A DNA stretch of 64,000 nucleotides from Rachycentron canadum. Lineage: Eukaryota; Chordata; Actinopteri; Carangiformes; Rachycentridae. Position numbers and translations under genes: made by a program. How positions within the stretch are numbered: position 1 is the first letter of the stretch; the number at the start of each line of letters is the position of its first letter. The notes under the pieces are model-generated. The model saw only the letters and a list, made by a program, of their open reading frames with translations, had not been told where the DNA came from and made no database searches. Shown piece after piece: positions 1 through 10,694 of this stretch. Where the stretch lies: positions 18,778,337-18,842,336 of the forward strand of contig CM076649.1 of assembly GCA_038496675.1 (NCBI GenBank), given 5' to 3'.

Positions 1-1235
1 CCATTAGCTGAACGGCTAAAGAGCCCGACAATGATTACATTTTAATAAGGCACCTGTGGGACAGCCTGCCAGCACTCAAATCTTTGCCTCTGGACATGAA
101 TGGGATTCGCACCTGCTTTCATCATCCTCATTAATACACTGTCAATACTTTAATCACTCTGTAATGATGCTATTATGTCATCTGTGTCTGGGGAATATGG
201 GCTTCATGGAAATGAAGCCCAAAGAAAAATGCTTTCTCCTCTAATGAAGACTCACTCCAGAGCTCTGAAAAAAAAAATCTTCATTGCAAGAATTTCATTC
301 ATCTGATGGAAGTGAACTTATGATGAGTATTATCCTCACTTTCCCCTTTCTACCAATACTTTCAGTTCAAATGTGAAACGATGAAGGTACGAAACAGGAA
401 ACAAAGAAAAGGGGCAGCAGCAAACAAACATGTTTATGGTAAATAAATCCAGTGGACAAACAAATTAAAATGCATATTAAAGTTAGATAAGTAGACTGAT
501 ACCACAGTGGGATAAATATGGAGCAGCAGGTTAGCTTAGCTTAGCATAAGGTGTGGAAAAAGGTGGAAAGAGTCGTCTCTGTCTGAAGGAAACAAAACTC
601 ACCTCTAAAGCTCAATAAGGAACATGTTATGTCTGTTTTGTTTGTTAAATATGTACAAACACTGAAGTGTAAAAATGGCGGCCTCTAACAAACAGTATAA
701 TCAGCTGACCAACAAACTGTAGTCACTGCGCCTGGCAAAGAAATAGTCCAGCAGATAACCACAGAGATTCCATGAGAGCTGTTTCCCTGTCTCAAGTCCC
801 TATGCTAAGCTAACAGGCTGTTGGCTGAAGCACTGAGCTGAACAGACATGACAGTAATATTGATCCTGTCATCTATTACACCCACAGGTTCACAACAAAG
901 GCTGCAATTATTTTTATTATCAGTAACTCTCAGCAAAAAAAAGCTAACTAAATATTTAAAAAAAACAAAAATTTTTTTTCATTTTAACAAGTGTTAACAA
1001 AAACATGTAGCCAACTATTAAAAAGTCAGTCAAGCAAAATATTATCTCACTTAAATAATGTTCAGAAGAGTTGAATGTCAGAGACTAAAACAGTGAAGCT
1101 ATTGTCAAGTGAATCATGATAAATATAGTAGATTACAACTAAAGGGACATAAGGAAAAGACAGCAGAGTGAATTTACAACAGCATATTGTATATAAGTTT
1201 AAAAGATTGCTTACATTTTGTTCTTGCTGGTTTAC
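1..1235 (-). other. epb41l1: epb41l1 intron running off the left edge
   Basis: Intronic by position. It contains a MITE-like repeat copy (522-830, listed separately) and A-rich low complexity near 930-985. No exon with splice sites was recognised. Confidence 0.7.
522..830. repeat. MITE-like percomorph repeat with TTAGCTTAGC ends, copy 1
   Basis: It opens GCAGCAGGTTAGCTTAGC and closes TATGCTAAGCTAACAGGCTG, so the ends are inverted repeats of each other. The interior (AACAAAACTCACCTCTAAAG...GAAGTGTAAAAATGGC...AGTCACTGCGCCTGGC) matches the same family as 13219-13530. It is a short non-coding element of the kind abundant in percomorph fish (recognised from memory). Confidence 0.75.
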
Positions 1236-1364
1236 CTGCGGTGAGACACTGGTCATGTTGGGGTGGACCTCTGATCCATTCGTATGTGTCTCCGTCTTGC
1301 TGTCGGCCCTCTTCAGCATGTGGGCCATGCTCACAGCACTGGGGTCTTTCTTTGCCACAGGAGG
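1236..1364 (-). CDS. epb41l1: epb41l1 exon (43 codons), last one seen in the window
   Basis: This exon has 129 nt, phase 0 at both ends, with acceptor GTTTCAAACAG and donor CCGCAG|GTAAAC. It encodes PPVAKKDPSAVSMAHMLKR, then ADSKTETHTNGSEVHPNMTS and VSPQ. Splice sites and phase are good. I cannot align it with confidence to mammalian 4.1N from memory, so it may be a variable tail exon. The next exons, including the C-terminal domain, lie beyond position 1. Confidence 0.8.
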
Positions 1365-1773
1365 CTGTTTGAAACACAGACAGTAAAGTCAACCAGCAGC
1401 AAGAAATTTCTTCACCCATGAAAACCTTGGAAAAATGACAGGCATCAAGAAAATGTTTGAATGGTGTTAACTTAAAAGAAGAAATGGTGATAATACAGTT
1501 TTACTGGATTGTTGGGGCTGATGACGCAGCAGCAGGAGAATTTAAACAAACGCTGACAAAACTGACAAATTGAAAATGGGGGAGAAATTCATGAATTAAT
1601 GCATCAGCAAAGATATAAAAAAAAAAAACAAAATGTAACATGAGCAAAATGCAACTGAACTCAAACAAATGGTCAAAAAAAAATGATTTCTTAAAAAATT
1701 GCACCAAGTCCAAGAAAGCAGGGTGAATCCAGTGGGTGATGATGATGAATGATGAAGGCACTCAGCTGTCTAC

Positions 1774-2133
1774 CTCATGGTGTGTTCCCTCCTCGGGAAG
1801 TTTCTCCTCTATGGGAGACTTGTCCCTGGAGCCCATCAGACGGGCAGAGTAGAACTTGGACGTCTCCTCAAAGTCCTCCCGGCCCACCTCGGGCTGTCGC
1901 TCCCTCTCCCCCAGCTCCAACATGCCTTTAGAGAATTCCTCCACGCCAGAGTGGAGATCAGTGATGATGGTGAAGTCGACCTCAGCCTCCAGGCTGGACG
2001 TGGAGCTCACCGTCATGCTGGAGCACTTGCGCTCGATGCCCAGATGGGTTTCCCTCATGCACGCCACGGTATCCCGCTCCTGCTCTTCCTCGGATGCTAA
2101 GCTGGGCTGGGGCCTCCTGTCCCCAAGCTCCTT
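1774..2133 (-). CDS. epb41l1: epb41l1 exon: 4.1N-specific region
   Basis: This exon has 360 nt (120 codons), phase 0 at both ends, with acceptor TGCCCGTCCCAG and donor GAG|GTAGAC. It starts KELGDRRPQPS and contains QERDTVACMRETHLGIERKC, then SSMTVSSTSSLEAEVDFTII. This matches the mammalian 4.1N block RDTVFLKDNHLAIERKCSS...SLEAEVDFTVI and fixes the paralogue as L1. The second half (FSKGMLELGERE...KSPIEEKLPEEGTHHE) is charged and less conserved. Confidence 0.96.
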
Positions 2134-2744
2134 CTGGGACGGGCACAGAGACAGTGTCACAAATCTTGATGTCACTGTAGATTGAGGGATGATGAAGGTG
2201 ACGTGGAACGGGATCCTTATGTTTAAAGGTGGTGTGTTCTCTTGGATTCATGGACGATCCAAAATCAAAGCCATTGTGTTACATACAACTTGATTGTACA
2301 GTAGAAAACTAAAGCGCATGCAGTGCTGTTTTTTAAAGGGTTTTGAAGTGTCATAATCAAAAATTGTTAAAGGATCACTGAATTACAATGAAGCTGCTGA
2401 GACATCCAATCACTTATATCAATTACAAGTACACTTACTAATTAGATCACAGTGAAAACTGCATTGTGCCAGCAACAGCCAAGCACAAGAGAGTCTGATT
2501 TCAGCCCACACACTCAATTCAAACTCATCATGGTGATGGATGGGGGCAGCTGACTAGCCAGTAAAAAGTAACACACTTCATCCTTTATAGCTTTTGGCTA
2601 TTTTATATAGATATGCACTCTGTATCAGGAGGAACTGCTGCAGTCAGTTCGGGGGCACGTGGTTTTACTCATGAGAGGTGCAGGGAGGGGGGAAGAGATC
2701 ATGGGTGGAGCAAATGAAAGTGGGTTTAAATTCAAATGAGTAAC
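2134..2744 (-). other. epb41l1: epb41l1 intron, nothing further seen
   Basis: AT-rich intron sequence without recognisable exon, repeat or RNA gene. Confidence 0.6.
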
Positions 2745-2795
2745 CTTGAAATCAGCAAACGGCTCTTCATAAATGGCAGGAGTAGAGACGGGCTC
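2745..2795 (-). CDS. epb41l1: epb41l1 probable cassette exon (17 codons)
   Basis: This exon has 51 nt, phase 0 at both ends, encoding EPVSTPAIYEEPFADFK. The acceptor is excellent (CTCTGCTCCCCCCCCTGCAG); the donor AAG|GTTACT is weak. That pairing is typical of a regulated exon. No clear homologue comes to mind; the call rests on splice signals, phase and location between two firm coding exons. Confidence 0.65.
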
Positions 2796-4642
2796 CTGCA
2801 GGGGGGGGAGCAGAGGAAAGAGCAGAGAGAGCGTCTGAGGGTTAGAACCAGCTGAAGTGGATAGTGGATTAACAAGCCACCATACAGAGAGATCCTCACA
2901 GCAGAGCTTGACTGGGGCCTGGAAATATGAGCTAAGTGTGCTCTGAGCACAGTCCAGACCTGAACTGGGATCCTGACGTGATGCTCAGTAAGAGTCTAAA
3001 AAATGTCAGGTAATAAATTAGTATTTTAAATGGCCTAATATTTACACCCAAGTTGAGGTTAGAGATTCAGGTTTGTTGAGATCCAGTCAGGTCCACATGG
3101 AGTCAGGCCCAAATTTCACTCAAGCACTACTCTATAGTAACATAGCACACAACAATACAGTTTAAAAGACGGGAAAGAGGTGAGCTTACTGCAACAAAAA
3201 CAACATGTATAGCCTGGTCCATTTGTTAGAGTTGGCAGGGGCAGGACAAGAGAATCATGCAGTTTGTATGATGAGCAGGTTTTCAGCAGAGCAGCAGTCA
3301 CTCTCTGAGCAACTGAGAATGTGTCACTACGCACCTTGAATTTCAACAAGAGCGTATTCAAATAATATTGTTGAATGTCCAATGAAAGGTGCATTTCAAA
3401 GCCTGTCAAAATGACTGTGTGAGCGGGTCCACACGTTCGGAGGAGCACCTAATATTTTCCCACACTCCCTGAGCTCAATCAGATCTTGATATGATTGTCA
3501 CTTTGCCGGCGAGGTAACGCTCGCACGCCGAGAGCTGCACAACACCCCCTCCTCATGACTGTTTAATCCAATATATGCAAGAGCTTGACTCAGATGAAAA
3601 GGTGGGAAATGATGAAAGCTGTCATGTCTATTCACTTCAAATTCCTTTCATTCCAGTGCCAGGACGCGTGCAAGCTCCTAATGATACCAACAGTGAAATG
3701 AAAGCAGCAAATCTGACTGTGTCAGGCACTGAGCTGTGGTGTCTCACTGCTCGCCACCAGCTGGAGTTTCACAGTTGGAGGAACCAGTGTGTTTATAACA
3801 CCGCTTAGCTTTCTATCCGGGGGGGGGTCAAGGAGAATAATGCGCCTGATTTCTGATTTATTATCACCAATCTGAAGGATCAAGAGACATTTTGCAAATT
3901 CTGCTGATGTAAGTTCATCAGTTTGATGTAGTTTCTCAATTATTTGCAGTTTCTCAATCACAACCAATTCTATACTCCATTTATCTCTAATTTTGGGAGA
4001 TAATAGCTGTCTGTAACGAAGTAATGGATGACAGTACATTTCACCCTCTCCTCCTCAAATGAGTGATTCAATTTGTAACATTAATGTGCAATAAATTGTT
4101 TGTTTTGTGTTTCCAGTTTGAAAATGGCAGGGAGACGTGCAAAAATCATCAGAATGATGATAATGTGGGAGCCTTTCTCTTTTCCTTGCCACACTGACAG
4201 AGAGCAACGTGAGCTGGAAGGAAATCTGTGGCTCGCAAGTCAGAGAAGGCGAAGACAAACCAACAGTCAAACCACGAGACATTGATTTTTGCCTTTCACA
4301 GCCAGTGGCGAGCTGTACAGATTTGCCAGACAGTGTGGTGCATGTTGGGCAATGTGAGGGGAGGAATTGAGCTGCCATGTGAGTAAAAGTCCAAACTTTT
4401 TTTTTTAAATTCTTTTTTTTTGTTTGTTTGTTTGTTTTCTTTTTTTTTCTTTTTTTTTGCCACGAGACGGAGCTGAAGTACCGCTCCGCCTGCTCTTCAC
4501 ACAGGTACGAACAGGTAAGATGGATGGAGTGTTTCAAGTCACTGAAAAGGGAGAAAAAAAGAAAAATGGCGTGCGAGTCTGTCTGAAGCTCATGCGATGC
4601 TTTACTTCCAATGACTGAATAGCAGATGCCAAGCAGAGTTAC
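2796..4642 (-). other. epb41l1: epb41l1 intron between giant exon and 51-nt exon
   Basis: The stretch at 4055-4642 is open in the frame of the giant exon but holds T-rich runs (4398-4460 on the plus strand, read as Lys-rich on the minus strand) and lies past a good donor. A short GC-richer patch is at 3500-3550. No other exon was supported. Confidence 0.6.
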
Positions 4643-6061
4643 CGAGTGTCTCTTCTTGGCTGCGTCCAGGCTCGGCTCCCTGCCAGCAGTTCGGCTGTTC
4701 CGCAGTATTAGTCCGGACTCCCTGGCCTTCTGCGTCTTCACTGGTGGGGCTGGGGGAGCCATTTTGGGAAGCATTGAAATCTTTGAGCCGAATGACTGAC
4801 TCTCTGTAGGTCCTCTAGCAGAGTGGCAGACATCGTCAGGCTGTTCTGTTTTAGCATTACCCTCCAGATCTGCAGGAAACGCTGAATGGAAGGTGGAGAC
4901 ATCCGTCCAGTTAAGGTCTGAGGATCCCTCCGGAGAGCCCACTGACCAGCGGTATTCTCTTCTGAGGGCCTGGGTCGGCTCCTCCTGTCCTGTCCTGTCC
5001 CTTTCATCCTTACACGCTATGCTCTTTGACCGCTCTGGCTTGAGAGGAACAATCCTGGTGATCTCTGACTGGTAGCTGCTGCCTGACAGTCGGTGGAGAG
5101 ACGTCCTCTGACCTCTTTCACTCACGAAACCCTCAATATCCTCTGACCCAGAACTACTGATCTTCCTCTCGTGCGTCCTGACCTGTCGTAGTTTTACCTC
5201 TGCTAGCTCTTTGTTGTCGATAAGGCCCTTTCCTCGCACCTTCATCACACACTCTCCTTTAACACCTGCTAATGAACTATCATGTTCTATCTTTCCGGGT
5301 CCATTCACTGAGCTTAGATCGATATCTGTCGTTCCAGCCTGACTTGCTTTTCTCTTTCCCTGCTCTGTGCCTTGAGTGGAGACCTCCCTGCTCTCTCCTA
5401 TTGAGACTTCCTCCTGTTTGCTGTCTTTATAGGCTCTGACAGACTGATCCGTCCGTGATCCCTGATCATCTTTCTTCACCACCACCGGGGATGATTCGCA
5501 ATGATTTGCTGTTTGAAATGTTTTCTCTGGACTAATGTCCGAGTCTGAGCCCTCATTTTCTTCTCCAGTAGAATCGCTGCCTCCTTTACTGTAGATGAGC
5601 TCTGCAGGCATTCCCAGGTTTAAGCTCTGGGGTCTCCTCTTTTTCCTTTGTTTAGAACCTGAGCGCTCCTTTATCTGGCGTGAGCCTGGGGCCACATCTT
5701 TGTTTGCCTCTGGGTCTGAGGCGTGAGATGGTTTACTTTGAGATTTGTCTTGAACCAAGTCTGCATTCTCAGATAATTGAATCACAAAACGACTTCTGTT
5801 AGTCGGCCAAGAATCAGAGCACACATCTGCCTCACTGGAAGATTTTGTTGATGGAAATTCATCAATATGGCTTTTCATTTCTTTTCTGTCATACCCTGTT
5901 ACCTCTTTATGTATCATCTTGGTAATATCTATCTCTTTTTCCAGCTCCTTTTTCTCCCACGAGGAGTCCGATGTGAGAGATTTGTTCTCTTCTTCTGCCT
6001 TCCAGTCATGGTCTTGTTGATAAGTTTCTTGTTTTTCAATCAATACCCACTCCTCAGAGCC
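4643..6061 (-). CDS. epb41l1: epb41l1 giant phase-0 exon (473 codons), tail insert
   Basis: This exon has 1419 nt, open throughout and phase 0 at both ends. The acceptor is ACCAACATGTAG (weak tract) and the donor CACTCG|GTAACT. The segment is hydrophilic and predicted to be disordered. Visible landmarks are EEWVLIE at residues 3-9 (W-V-L-I after acids fits an LC3-interacting pattern), a basic KQRKKRRP at 137-144, an acidic Ser-rich stretch GSDSTGEENEGSDSD at 161-175, a proline motif MAPPAPPVKTQ at 434-444, and ARESGLILRNSR before the donor. Codon-like composition and the lack of stops across 1.4 kb argue for a real exon. The common 4.1N isoform lacks such an insert as far as I recall, so it is probably an alternative, long-isoform exon. 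Reading continues openly past the donor to 4055, but with low-complexity Lys/Thr tracts, so that part is taken as intron. Confidence 0.85.
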
Positions 6062-6358
6062 CTACATGTTGGTATAGATCAAACACAGTTAGACATGCCA
6101 GGCACAGTGGCTGCAGATAATGAAATCTAGGCAATCTTTGGAATCACAGAACAGGGAATACAATGTACATCCGGTGCATAGTGGTGTTTTGTACACATGC
6201 ATTTGCATTAAGGAAGTAAATGTACAATATGTGTTTGCATTTTCTAAAAAAAAAAAAAAAAAAAAAATAGACATATGAGTAGACAGTATTTTACCAAACC
6301 ACAAATGCTATAAATACCAAAATGTGTCATGAGAGAAGAAGAGTGAGAGATTTGCAAC

Positions 6359-6445
6359 CTCGGGTGAAGTCACCAGAGTCTTCTGGACGAAACCCTCAAC
6401 AGACAGGCTGTTAACAGGGTCCTTCCCCACCGCTCGGCCCACCAA
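6359..6445 (-). CDS. epb41l1: epb41l1 probable cassette exon (29 codons)
   Basis: This exon has 87 nt, phase 0 at both ends. It encodes LVGRAVGKDPVNSLSVEGF then VQKTLVTSPE. The acceptor is the pyrimidine-rich CTCTGCCTCGTGTCGGCCAG, and the donor CCGAG|GTTGCA is weak. It joins in frame to the giant exon (TSPE-GSEEWVLIE). I do not recall a standard 4.1N counterpart. Support comes from splice sites, phase and position. An earlier acceptor would lengthen it. Confidence 0.65.
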
Positions 6446-7754
6446 CTGGCCGACACGAGGCAGAGGTGTGAGTTTAAAAGAGAAGGGAGAACAGCTGTTA
6501 GAGGTCAGACTGGAAATGAGGGAGGAAATTAGTAAGACGCACAACTTCGTGCAAAAGAGAGAAAATGGGGGAGGCAGAGGATATCAGTGCCGTCAGGACT
6601 TAACAGAGTTTCCTGTAAAAACTTTTTAATGAATTTCAAGCTAAAAATGTGCAATCCCCTGTACCTGACAGCCACCAAATCCACAGAACCAAATCAGCAG
6701 CCATTTGCAATGCAAATAGTTTTTTTTTTCTACAACCACATCAAAGAGCTGAGTTTGTCTGAATCTCTTGGAAACAGTCAGGAACACCAAGACTTTCCCA
6801 GCCCTGCACCGTCAGTCAAACAGAATAATGCTCAATCTCGCCTCCCTGGAACCAGACATGTGGGAGACTGCATTTTCTGCTGCAGACAGCGTTTGACATT
6901 CTGTGGGCATAATCTGATCATCCCAGACAGCAGATGAGAGATTGTCTGAAGATGACTTGGGCACTGGCGAAGAGGTGAACTGTCCTATCAGAAAACTACG
7001 ATCCAACCGCCGTATCTTCAACGGCCCAATTACCAAAAAATGTGATCGAAGCTTGAGAGCCTTCGTGATCTGGCATAAAGAAAACTGTGTCACCGTGGAG
7101 CAATCAAGGAAGACAAAAAAAAGAAAAGAAGGATGACTGATAATTATTTCTCGAGTGCCTCACATTGAGTAAATCTTAAAGAAAAAAAAAAAAAAAGAAA
7201 GATCTTGAAACTAATCTCATCAAGATGTTTCTGTCTGTGGTGCTTGTCAATCATCCTCAAGTACCTCTGAGATAGAGTCAGAATTAATCTGGTGCACCAG
7301 AGACAGGCAGATGTGCACTTCATTATACACACATCTGAAAGCAAACTGCAGCTTCCTATGTTTGTTCCTGCGAGTGGTGAAATCTTTGCACTGGAGGCAC
7401 CTGTTTGAACTGCTTACAGGAAAAAAAAAATTACAACCTACACTAATCGTGCTCATTTGCTCTGTTTTTACAGTCACAGCAGTACAGTATGACTCCAGGC
7501 TAGAAATATTCATAGACGATGATAAGAGCAAATAAAAAAAAACTTTGTGACAGAAATAAGATATGATTCACCTCCAGACAAGCTGTAAAAAAGAGACTTT
7601 CCAGACAGGAATATCAATGTCCTTTAATGGACTGTCAAGCATCGGAGGTTTCTGGATTTGAGATATTGACCATAGTGGACCTTTAAGTCCACAAACCCCC
7701 ATCCCCATCCCCCCTCCCCCAGCCTCCAGCCCTCCACACTCAGCCTCTACTCAC
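6446..7754 (-). other. epb41l1: epb41l1 intron
   Basis: Intron between the SAB exon and the 87-nt exon. It contains short A/T homopolymers (for example near 7180-7196) but no supported exon or known repeat. Confidence 0.55.
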
Positions 7755-7904
7755 AGCCTTCCTCTCTGGCGTGCCAGTTGGCGAGGTTGCGGACAGACGC
7801 TTCTCGCGGTTCATCAGTTTGCTGTTGGGCTCCCTCAGGGCTCTCTTCAGCTCGTTGATGCTGGCCTGGTGCTTCAGCAAGACATCCTGAGACTTATCCA
7901 GGAA
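7755..7904 (-). CDS. epb41l1: epb41l1 exon: spectrin-actin-binding-like (SAB) region start
   Basis: This exon has 150 nt (50 codons), phase 0 at both ends. It encodes FLDKSQDVLLKHQASINELK, then RALREPNSKLMNREKRLS and TGTPERKA. KHQASINELKRALxEPNSKL is diagnostic of 4.1N. The donor is GCT|GTGAGT. The acceptor CTGCAG is preceded directly by a CA repeat of about 36 nt in place of a normal pyrimidine tract, so inclusion may depend on repeat length or on CA-binding splicing factors. Confidence 0.96.
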
Positions 7905-7908
7905 CTGC

Positions 7909-7910
<2 letters not shown>

Positions 7911-7946
<36 letters not shown>
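7911..7946. repeat. (GT)18 microsatellite, CA on the transcript strand
   Basis: A pure GT run starting six bases from the SAB-exon boundary. In the pre-mRNA it is (CA)n occupying the place of the pyrimidine tract. Confidence 0.97.
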
Positions 7947-7947
<1 letters not shown>

Positions 7948-8694
7948 GGAGGGTGGGAGAGAAAAGAGAAAAGCATGTGCATCAGCAGGAAATCAACATC
8001 TGTTTCATCAAAACGTCACACATTGTCAGATGCACAACTGAACAGGAGGTGAAATGATACTGAACAGGAGAGGACGGATCTGAACTCGCAATAGTGATGT
8101 ACGGCCTTGATATCATCCACATGTGCTGAACGCATAAATCATCCACCCTCCACCCACCCAGACAAGTTACTTTACACAAGTCAGAGATGCGGCCGCACAT
8201 TACCATATTAGTGCGATATCACACGTCACATATCAAACTGAGGTGGACCGGTTTTAAATACATAAACGTTTGTCAAGTTTTTTGTTCTTGGTTATATTAA
8301 AATGGCAATGGCCCGAACACAGACTGATATTAAAATTCTGAATGTCTCTGCTACTTCCTGAACATCAACAGTTTAAAAGCTCATAATAACATTTGGCTGC
8401 TGCCGTAAATAAATAATGAATCATAAATCATAATGAGTTCAGCATCCAAACAAAGTCTAATTCATGCCTGATGAAAAATGAGCTTAAAATATGTATCTAA
8501 TGTAATTAATATTATCCTCACACATTATATATTATTTCACCCACCTGCATGTTAATTCTTATGCGGAGGTCACAGATATAACCACACGCTACACAGCTCT
8601 AACTTACACTTACACAGAGATGATACAAGCTAAAAAAATTTAATTTTAATGTATTCTGTATTTATGTTTTTTTTCTTCTTGTTGTAATGCTGAT

Positions 8695-9885
8695 GGATGG
8701 AATGTAACTAAATATATTCACTGTAGTACTGTACTTAAGTACAATTTGAGGTACTTGTACTTTACTTTTCTGCTACTTTATATATATATATATATATACA
8801 CACATATATATAATATAAATAAATATTGTGCCTTTTTTATTCAACTGCATTTATCTGACTGCTACATTTACTGAAAAGAAATATTTAAAAACACACCAAA
8901 CCAGTGTCTCCAAACATTTTTGGCTCATGACCCATTGCAAACAGGAAGTGTCTGGTTGGCGCCTGTTGTGACATTTTGTAAATGTCAATGACTTGTTAGC
9001 AGCTGCAACAAGGAGACAGTTTCCTCTCTAAGCTTCTCAGATGTTTTCTTTTAAATAAGTGTGTGCAATGCAAAGAAACTAATATAAAATATAAAATAAT
9101 ATAAAATAATTCAATATTCCACAAGAAAGCAAAGATTAGAGAAAAGGCCAAAGAATCAATATGCTGCATTTATTGTGTACGACCTCTCAGATTTATCATG
9201 TGGCTGTCTGGAGGGGTAGGAACTACTGACCTACTTTACACTATATAGAGTAGTTATAACTAGCTTCAACTCAACCAGCTGCAACAGTTAAATGCACTGA
9301 TGCATCAACACAGTAACAATGTTACAGTGCTATATGTAAGTAAACAGACTTAAAGGAAAAGGTATTTCCCAAAAATATTAAATAATTATTACTAATTGTA
9401 CAAAGATAAAAGTTCAGGACTAATGTATTAATTTATTATTTTCAAGCGTTCAATTTCAATTCAAATATTTCTAAATCATCTTGGTGCACAAGACTTGGCC
9501 TCTTAAAACCAGTGAGAAGAGCTATCTTTATGATGGTTTTTTATGCACAACCTTTATTTATATGAACCCATGCCCATAGAAGATCAAATAAAAAATGTCT
9601 GGGTAGAACATCTACATTATCATAAAGCTTGAGGAGTAATATTCCTTATTTCCCTGATTTGATCAAAAAAACTAATTCTTGTAGCAGATATGGTGAATAT
9701 TGCTGCTCAGCTGGATTTTTCAGCATCAAGTCGTACTTAGAAGTTGGCTAAATGTTCACCAGAGGCAGACCGATTCAGATTCACACTGAGCATAATGTTG
9801 CTGTCACAGTTAACTTTGATACTTTAAACACATTTTCCTGGTACTTTTACTTGTAATTGGTTCTTCTTCCACCACAGGACAGAGC
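8695..9885 (+). repeat. fish dispersed repeat (AAGTACTGTACTTAAGTACAAT family), interrupted copy
   Basis: The left part (8700-8790) reads GTAACTAAATATATTCAC...GTACTGTACTTAAGTAC...GGTACTTGTACTTTACTT. A middle part near 9240-9320 resembles the element interior (AGTAGTTATAACTAGC...ACCAGCTGCAACAGTTAAATG...GATGCATCA). The right end near 9815-9875 reads TTTGATACTTTAAACACATT...GTACTTTTACTTG. Unrelated DNA between the parts suggests nested insertions. Family recognised from memory. Confidence 0.55.
8779..8814. repeat. TA/CA microsatellite
   Basis: Run of TA with a short CACA interruption. Confidence 0.9.
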
Positions 9886-10181
9886 AGAATATTCAAGAGT
9901 AGTGAAGAACATGCAACAATGCTTTATAGGAACTTAAAGAAGGAGAGAGGCTCTTATCTACAACTGAGAGATTTCACTGGAGATTTTGAAAGCCAATCTT
10001 TAAAGTATTCTGTGCTCATAGCTGCCAGGTGTTTCAAATTCCTGTGACATTTCAAAAGAAATATGCCTTGATCCAAGGCAGGAAAATCTCAATCTGTAAA
10101 AACCTCTGAAGACTACAGGTGGAGGGGTAGAGCGGCACATGACGATAAAAAAGCTCAAGAGCCGAAGACAGGAACCTGTAC

Positions 10182-10217
10182 CTCCTGTTTGTGCCGAGGA
10201 GTGGCCTCCTGGTCCAA
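10182..10217 (-). CDS. epb41l1: epb41l1 exon: 36-nt linker exon
   Basis: Twelve codons, LDQEATPRHKQE, match mammalian 4.1N PEQETTPRHKQE directly before FLDK. The acceptor is CAGCTCTCTCAG and the donor is GAG|GTACAG. It is phase 0 at both ends, so it can be skipped or included without shifting the frame. It is too short to be found by ORF length. Confidence 0.9.
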
Positions 10218-10604
10218 CTGAGAGAGCTGAGTTGGGGCAGGAGAACGGGCGAGCATGAGAGGGGTCAGAGGTGAAGAGCGCAGGGTCAGAGAGTGCGGGA
10301 ACAAGGTCAGATGCAGAGACAGGATGGTAGAAGGTCAGTGAGGGAGGCAGGCAGACAGACTGCAAGGCTAGATTTGATACCATGCAAAGACAACTTCAAA
10401 ATACATCCCACTAAACATTTTTGGATTTGTATAAGGATATGACATGCAAATACACTATCAAAATAAAAGTCCAGGTGTCTGTATTTCTAAGGCTTTTTGT
10501 CATTTTATCATTTAATAATAAGTCCAGTGGTGCAATGCAGCACAGGCTTTTCAATCATACCTGAGTTGACCGCCACAGTAAAAGAGACAAACCCAGTAGA
10601 AGGA

Positions 10605-10667
10605 AGACAGACAGACAGACAGACAGACAGACACACAGACATACACACAGATAGATAGACAGACAGT
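10605..10667. repeat. (CAGA)n / GATA compound microsatellite
   Basis: Plus strand CAGACAGACAGA with ACAC and GATA interruptions. On the transcript strand it is a CTGT/TGTC-rich tract just downstream of the candidate exon donor. Confidence 0.92.
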
Positions 10668-10694
10668 CCAGCCAAATCACCAGACACCAAATAC

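Larger units (their letters stand above)
7905..10181 (-). other. epb41l1: epb41l1 intron with microsatellites and a fragmented repeat
   Basis: It holds the CA repeat at the acceptor of the SAB exon (7911-7946 as GT), a TA/CA repeat (8779-8814) and a split copy of a fish repeat (8695-9885). No exon was recognised. Confidence 0.6.

Noticed and set aside
4055..4642. Continuation of the giant open frame past 4643
   Set aside because: A good donor (CACTCG|GTAACT) lies at 4643, and the remainder is Lys/Thr low complexity derived from T-rich DNA.
10605..10667. CAGACAGA repeats considered as a CRISPR-like array
   Set aside because: Simple tetranucleotide microsatellite in a vertebrate intron with no spacers.
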